Below are positions 38,614 through 47,173 of a stretch of 64,000 nucleotides of DNA, piece after piece. Under the pieces are notes generated by a model. That model saw only the letters and a list, made by a program, of their open reading frames with translations, ran no database searches and was not told the DNA's origin. Within the stretch, counting starts at the first letter, position 1. Every line of letters starts with the position of its first letter. The translations under genes were made by a program, and so were the position numbers. The stretch comes from Siculibacillus sp. (GTDB lineage Bacteria; Pseudomonadota; Alphaproteobacteria; Rhizobiales; Ancalomicrobiaceae), in NCBI GenBank assembly GCA_030247555.1, contig JAOTSD010000004.1, positions 45,716 to 109,715 of the forward strand. The letters run 5' to 3'.

Positions 38614-38639
38614 AAATATGTATATACGAAAGTATTTCT
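38614..38639. promoter_or_regulatory. AT-rich inverted repeat between brnT and dnaG
   Basis: GAAATA (38614-38619) and TATTTC (38634-38639) form a perfect inverted repeat with a 14-base spacer that includes the palindrome GTATATAC (38621-38628). This is the only AT-rich element in the 209-bp divergent region, so it is a fair candidate for the BrnA operator and brnTA promoter. Confidence 0.45.
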
Positions 38640-38703
38640 CGTACCAAGTGTCGCTTCCGCTTACAGGTCGCATCCCGTGCCGTCCTCCCCTATAGTCCGC
38701 CCC

Positions 38704-40677
38704 ATGAAATACCCGCCGCACCTCCTCGACGAGATCCGGGCGCGACTTTCCGTGTCGGAGGTCGTGGGTCGGCGCGTGCGGCTGAAGAAGCAGGGGCGGG
38801 AGTACGCCGGGCTGTCGCCCTTCAACCCGGAGAAGACGCCGTCGTTCTTCGTCAACGACCAGAAGGGCTTCTATCACTGCTTCTCCTCCGGCAAGCACGG
38901 CGACATCTTCCGCTTCCTGCAGGAGACCGAGGGACTGTCGTTTCCCGAAGCGGTCGAACGGCTCGCCGCCGAGACCGGTGTGGCGCTGCCGAGGCCGGAC
39001 GCGCGCGAGGAGAGGCGCGAGCGCCACCGCGCCGGCCTTTCCGACGTCACCGAGATGGCGGCGCGCTTCTTCGAGGAGAATCTGCGCCTCACCTCCGGCG
39101 CACCGGCGCGCGCCTATGTCGAGAAGCGGCGGCTGGAGCCGCGCACGGTGAAGGAGTTCCGCATCGGCTTCGCGCCGGCGGAACGCGACGCGCTGAAGCG
39201 GCATCTCGTCTCCAAGGGTGTCGACGAGCAGGCGATGGCCGACGCCGGGCTCATCATCAAGCCGGACGACGGGCGGCCGAGCTACGATCGGTTCCGCAAC
39301 CGCCTGATGATCCCGATCCAGGACGAGAAGGGCCGCGTCGTCGCCTTCGGCGGTCGCGCCATGAGTCCGGACGACCAACCGAAGTACCTGAACTCGCCGG
39401 AGACCGAGCTCTTCCACAAGGGGCTGATGCTGTTCAACGGCCACCGCGCTCGGCCCGCCGCCTACGATCAGGGCTCGGTCATCGTGGTGGAGGGCTATCT
39501 CGACGCCATCGCCGTGTGGCAGGCGGGGATGCCGAGCGTCGTCGCCACTCTCGGCACGGCCTTCACCGAGGAACAGATCCAGCGGATGTGGCGCTTCGCC
39601 GCCGAACCGATCGTCTGCTTCGACGGCGACAAGGCCGGCATCAAGGCGGCGCATCGGGCGATCGACCGCATCCTGCCGCATCTGAAATCCGGCTTCTCCT
39701 TCAACTTCGTCTTCCTGCCCGACGGCAAGGATCCGGACGAGCTGATCGCGCTCGGCGGCAAGGCGGCGTTCCAGGCGGAGGTGGAGCGCGCCGTGCCGCT
39801 CGCCGACGTGCTGTGGGATCGCGAGACGCGGGGCACGGCGATCGACACGCCGGAGCGCAAGGCGGCGCTGGAGAAGCGGCTCGAGGACCTCGTCCACGAG
39901 ATCCGCGACGGCCGGGTGCAGCGTGCCTACCAACTGCGCTATCGCCTCAGGCTCTCCAACCTCTTCTGGACGTCGGAGCGCGGCGAACGTGCCGAAGGCT
40001 TCGCCAGGGGCGGTCGAACCGGATCGACACGCGGCGGATGGAGCGGAAGACCAGAACCGGTCGCGGCCATGCCGCCGATGCCCGACGGCGATCTCGTCGG
40101 TCTCGAACGGGTGGTTCTCGGGCTCTGCGTCGAATTTCCCGACCTCTTCGAGGCCGCCGCCGAACGCATCATCGGCCTCGACCTCGGTCTGGAGCCGCAC
40201 GAGGCCTTCAAGCGCGAGCTGTGGCGGATGGCGACCGAGGTTAGCAACCTCTCGGTCTCCTCCTTCTACGAGGGGATCGATCCGCGCTTCTTCTTCCTGC
40301 TCGAGGAGTTGCACGGTGCGGAGGTCGTCGACGCCGACGGTCGGGTGATCGCGGCGAGCGGCGGCCGGCTGAGGGAGCGCTTCAAGGTGCTGCGCTTCCA
40401 TCCGCCGGAGAAGTGGGTGGAGACCTGCCTCTGGCACTTCCTCGACCGGCTCGAGCTGCGTCACATGGAGCGCGAACTCGATCGCGAGGTGTCGCTGGTC
40501 ACGGCGGACGCCGACGAGGCCGTCGAGGCGCGCATCCTCGGCCTGTCCCGCGACATCACCCGGCGGCGGGAGGAATTCGCCCGGCGTGAGCAGGAACTGG
40601 CGGAGGAGGCCAAGGAGATCCGCCGGGCACACGGCGCGAACGGCGTCGGCCTCGCGGCGGGCGGCCTCTCCGCCTGA
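38704..40677 (+). CDS. dnaG: DNA primase
   Basis: The 657-residue primase makes RNA primers at the replication fork. It has the N-terminal zinc-finger-like domain (about 1-100), the TOPRIM polymerase core with VVEGYLDAIAVWQAG and ACFDGDKAG-type acidic residues (about 115-370), and a C-terminal DnaB-binding domain. In the N-terminal domain three of four zinc ligands are gone: GLSPFN replaces CPFH, and YHCFSSG replaces YHCFGCG. This is typical of rhizobial DnaG. ATG 38704 matches the conserved MKYPPHLLDEI; earlier in-frame ATG 38611 does not. Confidence 0.96.
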   Translation: MKYPPHLLDEIRARLSVSEVVGRRVRLKKQGREYAGLSPFNPEKTPSFFVNDQKGFYHCFSSGKHGDIFRFLQETEGLSFPEAVERLAAETGVALPRPDAREERRERHRAGLSDVTEMAARFFEENLRLTSGAPARAYVEKRRLEPRTVKEFRIGFAPAERDALKRHLVSKGVDEQAMADAGLIIKPDDGRPSYDRFRNRLMIPIQDEKGRVVAFGGRAMSPDDQPKYLNSPETELFHKGLMLFNGHRARPAAYDQGSVIVVEGYLDAIAVWQAGMPSVVATLGTAFTEEQIQRMWRFAAEPIVCFDGDKAGIKAAHRAIDRILPHLKSGFSFNFVFLPDGKDPDELIALGGKAAFQAEVERAVPLADVLWDRETRGTAIDTPERKAALEKRLEDLVHEIRDGRVQRAYQLRYRLRLSNLFWTSERGERAEGFARGGRTGSTRGGWSGRPEPVAAMPPMPDGDLVGLERVVLGLCVEFPDLFEAAAERIIGLDLGLEPHEAFKRELWRMATEVSNLSVSSFYEGIDPRFFFLLEELHGAEVVDADGRVIAASGGRLRERFKVLRFHPPEKWVETCLWHFLDRLELRHMERELDREVSLVTADADEAVEARILGLSRDITRRREEFARREQELAEEAKEIRRAHGANGVGLAAGGLSA

Positions 40678-40736
40678 CCCCTCGCCGGGGTTTCCGCTCG
40701 GCGGACCGCCCGCAGCGACGTCTCCGGAACGCGAAA

Positions 40737-40758
40737 AGGGCGGACATCGGCCCGCCCT
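40737..40758 (-). terminator. Intrinsic terminator of the GGPGG-repeat gene
   Basis: A 7-bp stem (AGGGCGG at 40737-40743 with CCGCCCT at 40752-40758) is followed on the minus strand by TTTT. It lies about 70 bp beyond the stop codon at 40829 and also sits after dnaG. Confidence 0.7.
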
Positions 40759-40828
40759 CGCGTGTTTCGATCGGCCGGTTCGCGGATCCGCGGACGTCGT
40801 GCGCCCGGATCCACGAACGCCTCGTGGG

Positions 40829-41275
40829 TCACTTCGGCGTCACGGCCGGTCCACCGGGGCCACCGCCGCCGGGACCACCGCCACCGGGGCCACCGCCACC
40901 GGGACCACCGCCGCCGGGACCACCGCCGCCGGGACCACCGCCACCGGGGCCACCGCCACCGGGACCACCGCCACCGGGGCCACCGCCACCGGGACCACCG
41001 CCACCGGGGCCACCGTGTCCGTGTCCATGACCGTGCCCGTGTCCACCGGAGGTCGACGTCGTCGAAGCGGTGGTGTCGCCGCCGGCGTCATGATCGACGA
41101 TGGCTGCGAACGGGTTGGCGTACATCAACGGACGAGGGGCGCACACACCGCCGGCCGGGCAGTTCTCCGGCGAACCATAGACCAAGACCTGAGCTTGGGC
41201 GGGTGTCGGGCTCATCGCCGCCATCATCGCGACGATCAGGGCCGCTCCGGAGATTCCGTGGAGGGCTTTGAACAT
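40829..41275 (-). CDS. Secreted Gly-Pro pentapeptide-repeat protein, unknown function
   Basis: The 148-residue precursor opens with a Sec signal peptide (MFKALHGISGAALIVAMMAA, cut near AQA-QV at about 28). A region of about 45 residues holds two cysteines (ENCPAGGVCAP), then a His-Gly alternation (GHGHGHGHGHG), then about eleven copies of GGPGG, ending AVTPK. AAAGGAGG lies just before ATG 41275, one of the strongest ribosome-binding sites in the window, which suggests high expression. Gly/Pro repeats imply a flexible extended chain and the His run could bind metal. No family is recognised. Confidence 0.72.
   Translation of the reverse strand: MFKALHGISGAALIVAMMAAMSPTPAQAQVLVYGSPENCPAGGVCAPRPLMYANPFAAIVDHDAGGDTTASTTSTSGGHGHGHGHGHGGPGGGGPGGGGPGGGGPGGGGPGGGGPGGGGPGGGGPGGGGPGGGGPGGGGPGGPAVTPK
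40861..41010. repeat. Tandem 15-bp repeat, ten copies
   Basis: Ten head-to-tail 15-bp units of the form CACCGCCACCGGGAC or CACCGCCGCCGGGAC/CACCGCCACCGGGGC encode GGPGG on the minus strand. GGGGC- and GGGAC-ending units alternate over part of the array, giving a 30-bp higher period. The array is inside the secreted Gly-Pro protein and is prone to copy-number change. Confidence 0.9.
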
Positions 41276-41703
41276 GGCGTCCTCCTTTCGACTTCTCGTC
41301 GTGATTTCGATACTCATCACCGAGAAGGCTTGCTTCATGTAGGTATTCCAAGAATTCATTTCAATCTCATATCTCTATTATATTTTATTTTATTTGATTG
41401 TTTATTGTCGAAATGGGCGCCGGAGGCAAGATCTTGCTTCCTCACCGCCGGATCGATCGGCCCATCGGGAGTGTCCGCTCCGGCCGCGGATCGTCACCGG
41501 TTCGGTGGCGGTGCTCCCGGGTACCGCGCCATCGCGGGCTCGTCCCGGCGACGTCCGACCGGGTGCGGCGATGCGCGTCACCGGCCCGGACCTTTCGCCC
41601 CTCGAGGCCGGAGAGGCGTGGCTTGACCGCGGATCGGCGCGGCGCGATCTTCCCCGACGGAACGAGGGACCGGGAGCTGCGAGGCAGCCGAAAGGGAGGC
41701 GAG
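41276..41703. other. Divergent intergenic region with an AT-rich island
   Basis: This 428-bp gap separates the Gly-Pro repeat gene from the TrpB-like gene. The stretch near 41357-41408 is almost pure A+T, including ATTATATTTTATTTTATTTG, in a genome that is otherwise very GC-rich. It could be a promoter or UP-like element for the minus-strand gene, or a binding site for a nucleoid protein. GGGAGGCGAG precedes ATG 41704. No further gene seen. Confidence 0.5.
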
Positions 41704-43071
41704 ATGTCGGATCGGATCAAATACCTGCTCGACGAGGAGATGATGCCGAAGAGCTGGTACAACATCGTCGCCGACCTGCCGGTGCCGCCGGCTCCGGCGC
41801 TGCATCCGGGGACGAAGCAACCGGTCGGCCCTGCCGATTTCGAGCCGCTCTTCCCGATGGACCTGATCCTCCAGGAAGTGGCCACCGAGCGTCACATCGA
41901 CATCCCCGAACCGATCCGCGACGTGCTGCGGATGTGGCGTCCTTCGCCGCTGATCCGAGCGCGCCGGCTGGAGAAGCTGCTCGATACGCCGGCCAAGATC
42001 TACTTCAAGTACGAGGGCGTCTCGCCGGCCGGCTCGCACAAGCCCAACACCGCGGTGGCGCAGGCTTGGTACAACAAGGAAGCCGGCGTCCGGAAGCTGT
42101 CGACCGAGACCGGCGCCGGGCAGTGGGGCTCCTCGCTCGCCTTCGCCGGGTCGCTCTTCGGCATCGACGTCACCGTGTTCCAAGTGCGCGTCTCCTTCGA
42201 CCAGAAGCCCTATCGCCGGGCATTGATGGAGACCTACGGGGCGCGCTGCATCGCCTCGCCGTCGATGGAGACCGATTCCGGGCGCGCCATCCTCGCCGCT
42301 CATCCCGACAGCCCGGGATCGCTCGGCATCGCCATCTCCGAGGCGGTCGAGATCGCGGTGAAGAACCCGGACGTGAAATACGCGCTCGGCTCGGTGCTCA
42401 ACCACGTGCTGCTGCATCAGACGATCATCGGCGAGGAGGCGATCGCCCAACTCGAGATGGCCGGTGACGACGCCGACATCGTCATCGGCTGCGCCGGCGG
42501 CGGCTCCAACTTCGCCGGCATCGCCTTCCCCTTCCTCGGCCAACAATTGCGCGGCGGCCGCAAGCGGCGGATCATCGCTGTCGAGCCGGCGGCCTGTCCG
42601 ACCTTGACGCGCGGCAAGTTCGCCTACGACTTCGGCGACACCTCGCACCTGACGCCGCTGGTGAAGATGCACACGCTGGGGTCGACCTTCATCCCGCCGG
42701 GCTTCCACGCCGGCGGCCTGCGCTATCACGGCATGAGCCCGCTGGTCAGCCACGTTTACGATCTCGGCCTGATCGAGGCGCGGGCCTACAAGCAGCTCGC
42801 CTGTTTCGAGGCCGGTGTTCAGTTCGCTCGCGCCGAGGGCATCGTGCCGGCGCCGGAATCGACCCATGCGGTGCGCTGTGCCATCGACGAGGCGCTGCGC
42901 TGCAAGGCCGAGGGCAAGGCCGAGACCATCCTCTTCAACCTGTCGGGCCACGGCCATTTCGACATGGGGGCCTACATCGGCTACTTCGACGGCAAACTCG
43001 TCGATCAGGACTACGACGAGGCGGAACTCGCCGCGGCGCTCGCCGGGCTGCCGCCGGTCGCGGCGGAGTGA
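41704..43071 (+). CDS. TrpB-like PLP-dependent enzyme (TrpB2 type)
   Basis: The 455-residue fold-type II PLP enzyme has the Schiff-base lysine in [14 protein letters not shown], the indole-channel region [15 protein letters not shown], and the phosphate-binding [11 protein letters not shown]. Length and the N-terminal [22 protein letters not shown] segment place it in the TrpB2 branch, longer than the TrpB that pairs with TrpA. TrpB2 enzymes make tryptophan from serine and indole or salvage indole, often without TrpA. No trp gene neighbours it, supporting a stand-alone role. Confidence 0.9.
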   Translation: MSDRIKYLLDEEMMPKSWYNIVADLPVPPAPALHPGTKQPVGPADFEPLFPMDLILQEVATERHIDIPEPIRDVLRMWRPSPLIRARRLEKLLDTPAKIYFKYEGVSPAGSHKPNTAVAQAWYNKEAGVRKLSTETGAGQWGSSLAFAGSLFGIDVTVFQVRVSFDQKPYRRALMETYGARCIASPSMETDSGRAILAAHPDSPGSLGIAISEAVEIAVKNPDVKYALGSVLNHVLLHQTIIGEEAIAQLEMAGDDADIVIGCAGGGSNFAGIAFPFLGQQLRGGRKRRIIAVEPAACPTLTRGKFAYDFGDTSHLTPLVKMHTLGSTFIPPGFHAGGLRYHGMSPLVSHVYDLGLIEARAYKQLACFEAGVQFARAEGIVPAPESTHAVRCAIDEALRCKAEGKAETILFNLSGHGHFDMGAYIGYFDGKLVDQDYDEAELAAALAGLPPVAAE

Positions 43072-43104
43072 TCGACGCGGGCGGGCGCTCCGGCGACCGA
43101 GCGT

Positions 43105-43150
43105 GAACGAAAGCGCGGCTCCACCTGCGGGTGGGGCCGCGTTCGCGTTC
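43105..43150. terminator. Hairpin between convergent TrpB-like and helicase genes
   Basis: An imperfect 21-base stem (43105-43125 with 43130-43150) starts 33 bp after the TrpB-like stop codon and 37 bp before the end of the convergent helicase gene. On the minus strand the last bases include TTTCGTTC. Confidence 0.6.
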
Positions 43151-43186
43151 GGATCCGGTCCAAGGTCGTCTCGGTGGGTCCGGGCG

Positions 43187-44914
43187 TCAGCCCTGACCGC
43201 GTTCGCGCCGGCCGCGATGACCGGGGCCACCCTTGCCGCGATGGGGGCGCGGCGGGCCGTCGGGGCGCGGGCCGCGGCCGCGGCGTTCGTTGGCCGGGGC
43301 TTCCGGCAACGACTCGGCGGGGACGATGACGATCTCCTCCTCGTCCGGCCGGCGGGCGTTGGCGGCGAAATGGGCGGCGACGTCGGCGCGGACCTCGAAG
43401 CGAGTCTCACGATCGAAGATGCGGATGGTGCCGACGTCGGCGCGGTCGATGCCACCGCGACGGCAGAGCATGGGCAGGAGCCAGCGCGGATCGGCGTTGC
43501 GATCACGGCCGACGTCGCAGCGGAACCAGACCCCGGCGACGGTTTCGTCGTCGCGACGCTCGGTGCGCTCGGGGCGTTCGCGACGCTCCCGGCGTTCGGA
43601 CTCGATCGGATCGACGACGTCTTCGGCCGCCGGCAGGCGCGCCCGCCACAGGCGGACGAGGGCGCCGGCGATCTCCTCCGGGGTGCGGGTCTCCAAGAGG
43701 AGCTTCGCGAAGTCGGCGTCCTCCTCGGCGATGCCGCCGGTGATCATCGGGTCGGCCGCCAGTCGGTTGCGATCGAGGGCGCGGATCTCGTCGGCGGAGG
43801 GCGGAGCCCCCCAAGCCGGGCGGATGCCGGCGTCCATCAGCAGGCGCTCGGCGCGGCGACGGGATCTCGGCGGGACGAGCAGGCAGCTCACGCCCTTGCG
43901 CCCGGCGCGGCCGGTGCGGCCGGAGCGGTGCTGGAAGACCTCGCGGTCGTGCGGCAACTCGGCGTGGACGACGAGGTCGAGATTGGGAAGATCGATGCCG
44001 CGGGCGGCGACGTCGGTGGCGACGCAGACGCGGGCCCGGCCGTCGCGCAGCGCCTGAAGGGCGAGGTTGCGCTCGTGCTGGCCGAGTTCGCCGGACAGGG
44101 CCACGGCGGCGAAACCGCGCTCCTGCAGCGTCGCCTGGAGATGGCGGACCGCCTCGCGGGTGTTGGCGAAGACGATGGCGGCCGGGGCGTCGTGGAAGCG
44201 CAGCAGGTTGACGACCGCCGCCTCGATCTCCTTCGGTGCGACGCGGACGGCGCGGTGCTCGATGTCGGCATGGGCGCGGGTGGCGCCGGCCACCGCGATA
44301 CGGCGTGCGTCGCGCTGGTAGTTCTGGGCGAGTTGGACGATGCCCTTCGGCAGTGTCGCCGAGAACATCAGGGTGCGGCGCTCGGCCGGCGTCGCCTGAA
44401 GAATGAATTCGAGATCCTCGCGGAAGCCCATGTCGAGCATCTCGTCGGCTTCGTCGAGGACGACGGCGCGGATGCCCGAGAGCTCGAGACCGTGGCGCTC
44501 GATGTGGTCGCGCAGGCGCCCCGGCGTGCCGACGACGATGTGGCAACCCATGGCCAAGCGGCGGCGTTCGGCGCGCGGGTCCATGCCACCGACGCAGGCG
44601 GTGATGCGGGCGCCGGCCGGTTCCCACAGCCAGGCGAGTTCGCGCTCGACCTGGAGGGCGAGTTCACGGGTCGGGGCGACGACGAGTGCGAGCGGATCCC
44701 CGGCCGTTCCCAAGGCGTCGGCCTCACCGATCAGTTCCGCGGCGATCGCCAGACCGAAGGCGACGGTCTTGCCCGAACCGGTCTGGGCGGAGACCAGCAG
44801 GTCGCGCCCGGCGGTGTCCTCGGCCAGCACGGCGGCCTGGACCGGGGTCGCTTCGGTATAGTCGCGCACGGCGAGCGCACGGGCGAGCGCCGGATGGGTC
44901 TTGGAGAAGGCCAC
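43187..44914 (-). CDS. DEAD-box RNA helicase with DbpA-type RNA-binding domain
   Basis: The 575-residue helicase has the Q-motif PVQAAVL, motif I AQTGSGKT, motif [15 protein letters not shown], motif III FSATLP and motif [15 protein letters not shown] over about residues 5-370. After a charged linker a DbpA RNA-binding domain (about 465-535; [23 protein letters not shown]) follows, then a basic Arg/Gly tail. Such proteins remodel rRNA or mRNA. The start is GTG 44914, fitting the family opening [12 protein letters not shown]. It lies downstream of the tRNA-Arg gene on the same strand. Confidence 0.93.
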   Translation of the reverse strand: MAFSKTHPALARALAVRDYTEATPVQAAVLAEDTAGRDLLVSAQTGSGKTVAFGLAIAAELIGEADALGTAGDPLALVVAPTRELALQVERELAWLWEPAGARITACVGGMDPRAERRRLAMGCHIVVGTPGRLRDHIERHGLELSGIRAVVLDEADEMLDMGFREDLEFILQATPAERRTLMFSATLPKGIVQLAQNYQRDARRIAVAGATRAHADIEHRAVRVAPKEIEAAVVNLLRFHDAPAAIVFANTREAVRHLQATLQERGFAAVALSGELGQHERNLALQALRDGRARVCVATDVAARGIDLPNLDLVVHAELPHDREVFQHRSGRTGRAGRKGVSCLLVPPRSRRRAERLLMDAGIRPAWGAPPSADEIRALDRNRLAADPMITGGIAEEDADFAKLLLETRTPEEIAGALVRLWRARLPAAEDVVDPIESERRERRERPERTERRDDETVAGVWFRCDVGRDRNADPRWLLPMLCRRGGIDRADVGTIRIFDRETRFEVRADVAAHFAANARRPDEEEIVIVPAESLPEAPANERRGRGPRPDGPPRPHRGKGGPGHRGRRERGQG

Positions 44915-45001
44915 GAGGGTCGGTCCATATCGAGAGGTCGCCGCCGAGCGTCTCGGCGGGCCACGTCGGTTCGGCCACGGTCGGATCGACGAAGCGAGAA
45001 G

Positions 45002-45078
45002 TGGCGCACCCGACAGGATTCGAACCTGTGACCTCTGCCTTCGGAGGGCAGCACTCTATCCAGCTGAGCTACGGGTGC
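45002..45078 (-). tRNA. tRNA-Arg (anticodon CCG)
   Basis: The minus strand gives a full cloverleaf of 77 bases. The acceptor stem GCACCCG pairs with CGGGTGC, the D-loop AGCTCAGCTGGATAGAGT follows, and the anticodon stem CTGCC/GGCAG encloses CTCCGAA with anticodon CCG. The T-arm is ACAGGTTCGAATCCTGT and CCA is encoded. It reads CGG, a common arginine codon here. Confidence 0.96.
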
Positions 45079-45287
45079 GTCTTGCGCATCGGGGCGGGCG
45101 GCTCGGCCACCGACCCCACGTGACGATTCGATCCCTCTCTCCGAAGGCGTCGCCTCGTTCGCGGGTCTCTCTTAGCCGATCGCCGGGCGGGGGGCAACCG
45201 GAGAAGGCGGCGAGCGAGGCGTCGCGACGATCTGGAAAGTCGCCGCGGGGCGGTGTCTACTCGCGAGAAGACCGAAAGGAGAGGCGG

Positions 45288-45992
45288 ATGACCGATTTCG
45301 TTCTGGTGCACGGTGCCTGGCACGGAGCGTGGTGCTGGAGCCGGGTGGTCCCGGCGATCTGGGCGGCGGGGCACCGGGCCTTCGCGGTGGCGCTGACCGG
45401 ACTCGGCGAGCGGGCGCATCTCTTCTCGCCCGACATCCGAGTCGCCACCCATGTCGCCGACGTCGTCGGAGTGATCGAGGCGGAGGAGATGGTCGGCGCG
45501 GTGCTGGTCGGCCATTCCTATGCCGGTACGGTGATCACCGGGGTCGCCGACCGGCTCGAGCGGGCCGATGCGCTGAAGCGGCTGGTCCATCTCGATGCCG
45601 CCATCCCCGATCCGGGCGACAGTTGGTCGACCGGGCATACGGAGGAGACCAAGGCGTCGCGGCGGGCGGTGATCGCCGAGAAGGGCTTCATTCCGCCGGC
45701 CGACCCGGCGGTCTTCGGGCTGGCCGGCGAGGACGCGGACTGGGTCCGGCGGCGCATGACGCCACAACCGCCGGCGCTCTACGACGACCCGATCGACTTC
45801 GATCCGGCGCGGGTGGCGCGCTTTCCGCGGTCGTTCATCGACTGCACCGAGCCGGCGCTGCCCACCATCGACCGGTCGCGCCGACGGGTGCGGACGGAGC
45901 CCGGCTGGGAGGTGATCGAGATGCGGACCGGCCACGATCCGATGGTGAGCCGGCCGCGGGAACTCGCCGAGATCCTGCTCCGCTGGGCGTGA
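45288..45992 (+). CDS. Alpha/beta-hydrolase, esterase (PNAE/SABP2-like)
   Basis: The 234-residue protein begins with the oxyanion-hole sequence FVLVHGAWHGAWCW and has the nucleophile elbow GHSYAG (Ser77) and a C-terminal histidine in TGHDPMVSRP. This pattern is that of small esterases related to plant salicylate and polyneuridine-aldehyde esterases, common in soil bacteria. The ester hydrolysed is unknown. GAGGCGG precedes ATG 45288. The gene converges on the ABC transporter operon. Confidence 0.87.
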   Translation: MTDFVLVHGAWHGAWCWSRVVPAIWAAGHRAFAVALTGLGERAHLFSPDIRVATHVADVVGVIEAEEMVGAVLVGHSYAGTVITGVADRLERADALKRLVHLDAAIPDPGDSWSTGHTEETKASRRAVIAEKGFIPPADPAVFGLAGEDADWVRRRMTPQPPALYDDPIDFDPARVARFPRSFIDCTEPALPTIDRSRRRVRTEPGWEVIEMRTGHDPMVSRPRELAEILLRWA

Positions 45993-46044
45993 GGGCGGCG
46001 GTTCGCGCCGCCGCGGCGTACCGGACTTCATTCGACGCAGGGGA

Positions 46045-46070
46045 GGGGCGGCGGCTCGCGTCGCCGCCCC
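46045..46070 (-). terminator. Terminator of the ABC transporter operon
   Basis: A perfect 9-bp GC stem (46045-46053 with 46062-46070) lies just after the stop codon at 46080 of the last transporter gene. There is no T-run on either side. Confidence 0.55.
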
Positions 46071-46079
46071 CCGCGAGGG

Positions 46080-47105
46080 TCACTTCACCGTTTCGGCCGC
46101 CTTCTTGACGAAGCTCGGGTCGAAGGAGCGGGCGGTGTCGATCTTGGCATTCTTGAAGTCGGCCTCGGTGGTCTGGAGGAACTTCAGGGTCGAGTCCATG
46201 CCGTCCGCCGGGATCAGGCCGGTCCTCGAGTAGGTCGGGATAGAGGCGACGAGCGCCTTCAGATAGAGCGCCTTGTCGCCGAGCATGTAGTCTTCGGGGA
46301 CCTTGGCGGCGATCTCCTCGGGCGTCGCCTTCTCCACCCACTTCAGCGTCCGGTAGAAGGCGTTGACCAGCGCCTGGACGGTGTTCGGGTTGGCGGCGGC
46401 GAAGTCGCGCTTCAGGTAGAGCACCGCGGCCGGGTTGGTGCCGCCGAAGACGGCGCGGGTGCCGGCTTCGGTGCGGGTGTCGACGAGGATCTTGATGGCC
46501 CCGTCCGCCTCGAGCTTGGAGATCACCGGGTCGAGGTGGGAGATGGCGTCGACGTTGCCTTTTTCCAGCGCCGCCACGGCGGAGGCTCCGCCGCCGACGC
46601 CGATGAAGGCGGCGTCGTCGGGCGCGAGGCCGGCCTTGATCATCTGGTAGGTGACGGTCAGGTGGGTGGAGGAGCCCGGCGCGGTGACGCCGATCTTCGA
46701 GCCCTTCAGGTCGGCGACCGACTTCACTTTGTCGGCCTTGTCCTTGGCGACCGCCAGCACGATGCCGGGGAAGCGGCCGAGTTCGATCACCGCGGTGATG
46801 TCCTGGCCCTTCTGCTGCATGCGCATGGTGTGTTCGTAGGCGCCGGTGACGACGTCGACCGAACCGCCGATCAGCGCCTGCAACGCCTTGGCGCCGCCGC
46901 CGAAGTCGTTGATCGTGACCTCGAGGCCCTCGTCCTTGAAGTAGCCGAGCCGGTCGGCGAGGGTCAGCGGCAGATAGTAGAGCAGCGGCTTGCCGCCGAC
47001 GCCGATCTCGAGCTTGGGCTTCTCCGGCGGGGCCGCCGTGGCCGCCCCGACGGCGAGGCCGAAGGCGGCGAGGCCGGCCGCCACGATACCGATCAGACGC
47101 TTCAT
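46080..47105 (-). CDS. ABC transporter substrate-binding protein (SsuA/TauA/Thi5-like)
   Basis: The 341-residue precursor has a Sec signal peptide (MKRLIGIVAAGLAAFGLAVG, cut near ATAA) and a two-lobe NMT1-like binding fold: LYYLPLTLADRLGYFKDEGLEV, DFGGGAKALQALIGGSVDVVTG, and KGSKIGVTAPGSSTH. Such proteins bind sulfonates, nitrate, pyrimidine precursors or aromatic acids; the ligand is not predictable here. It is the last of three genes, after the ATPase and permease, across a hairpin-containing gap. Confidence 0.9.
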   Translation of the reverse strand: MKRLIGIVAAGLAAFGLAVGAATAAPPEKPKLEIGVGGKPLLYYLPLTLADRLGYFKDEGLEVTINDFGGGAKALQALIGGSVDVVTGAYEHTMRMQQKGQDITAVIELGRFPGIVLAVAKDKADKVKSVADLKGSKIGVTAPGSSTHLTVTYQMIKAGLAPDDAAFIGVGGGASAVAALEKGNVDAISHLDPVISKLEADGAIKILVDTRTEAGTRAVFGGTNPAAVLYLKRDFAAANPNTVQALVNAFYRTLKWVEKATPEEIAAKVPEDYMLGDKALYLKALVASIPTYSRTGLIPADGMDSTLKFLQTTEADFKNAKIDTARSFDPSFVKKAAETVK

Positions 47106-47127
47106 CGCGTGGTTCTCCCTGTGGTCG

Positions 47128-47149
47128 TCCGGCGTCGTCGTGCGCCGGA
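47128..47149 (-). other. Intercistronic hairpin in the ABC transporter operon
   Basis: TCCGGCG (47128-47134) and CGCCGGA (47143-47149) form a perfect 7-bp stem with an 8-base loop, between the permease stop and the binding-protein start. Such hairpins often stabilise the 5' end of the binding-protein message and raise its level over the membrane subunits. Confidence 0.4.
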
Positions 47150-47173
47150 TCTCGTGACCCGCCCCGGACGGGG

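Noticed and set aside
40861..41010. Regular 15-bp array considered as CRISPR or intergenic satellite
   Set aside because: The units are head-to-tail without spacers and encode GGPGG in frame in a signal-peptide protein, so it is a coding repeat.
45002..45287. tRNA-Arg as integration site of a genomic island
   Set aside because: No integrase gene or duplicated tRNA 3' end was seen on either side, and the flanking genes look like ordinary chromosomal genes.
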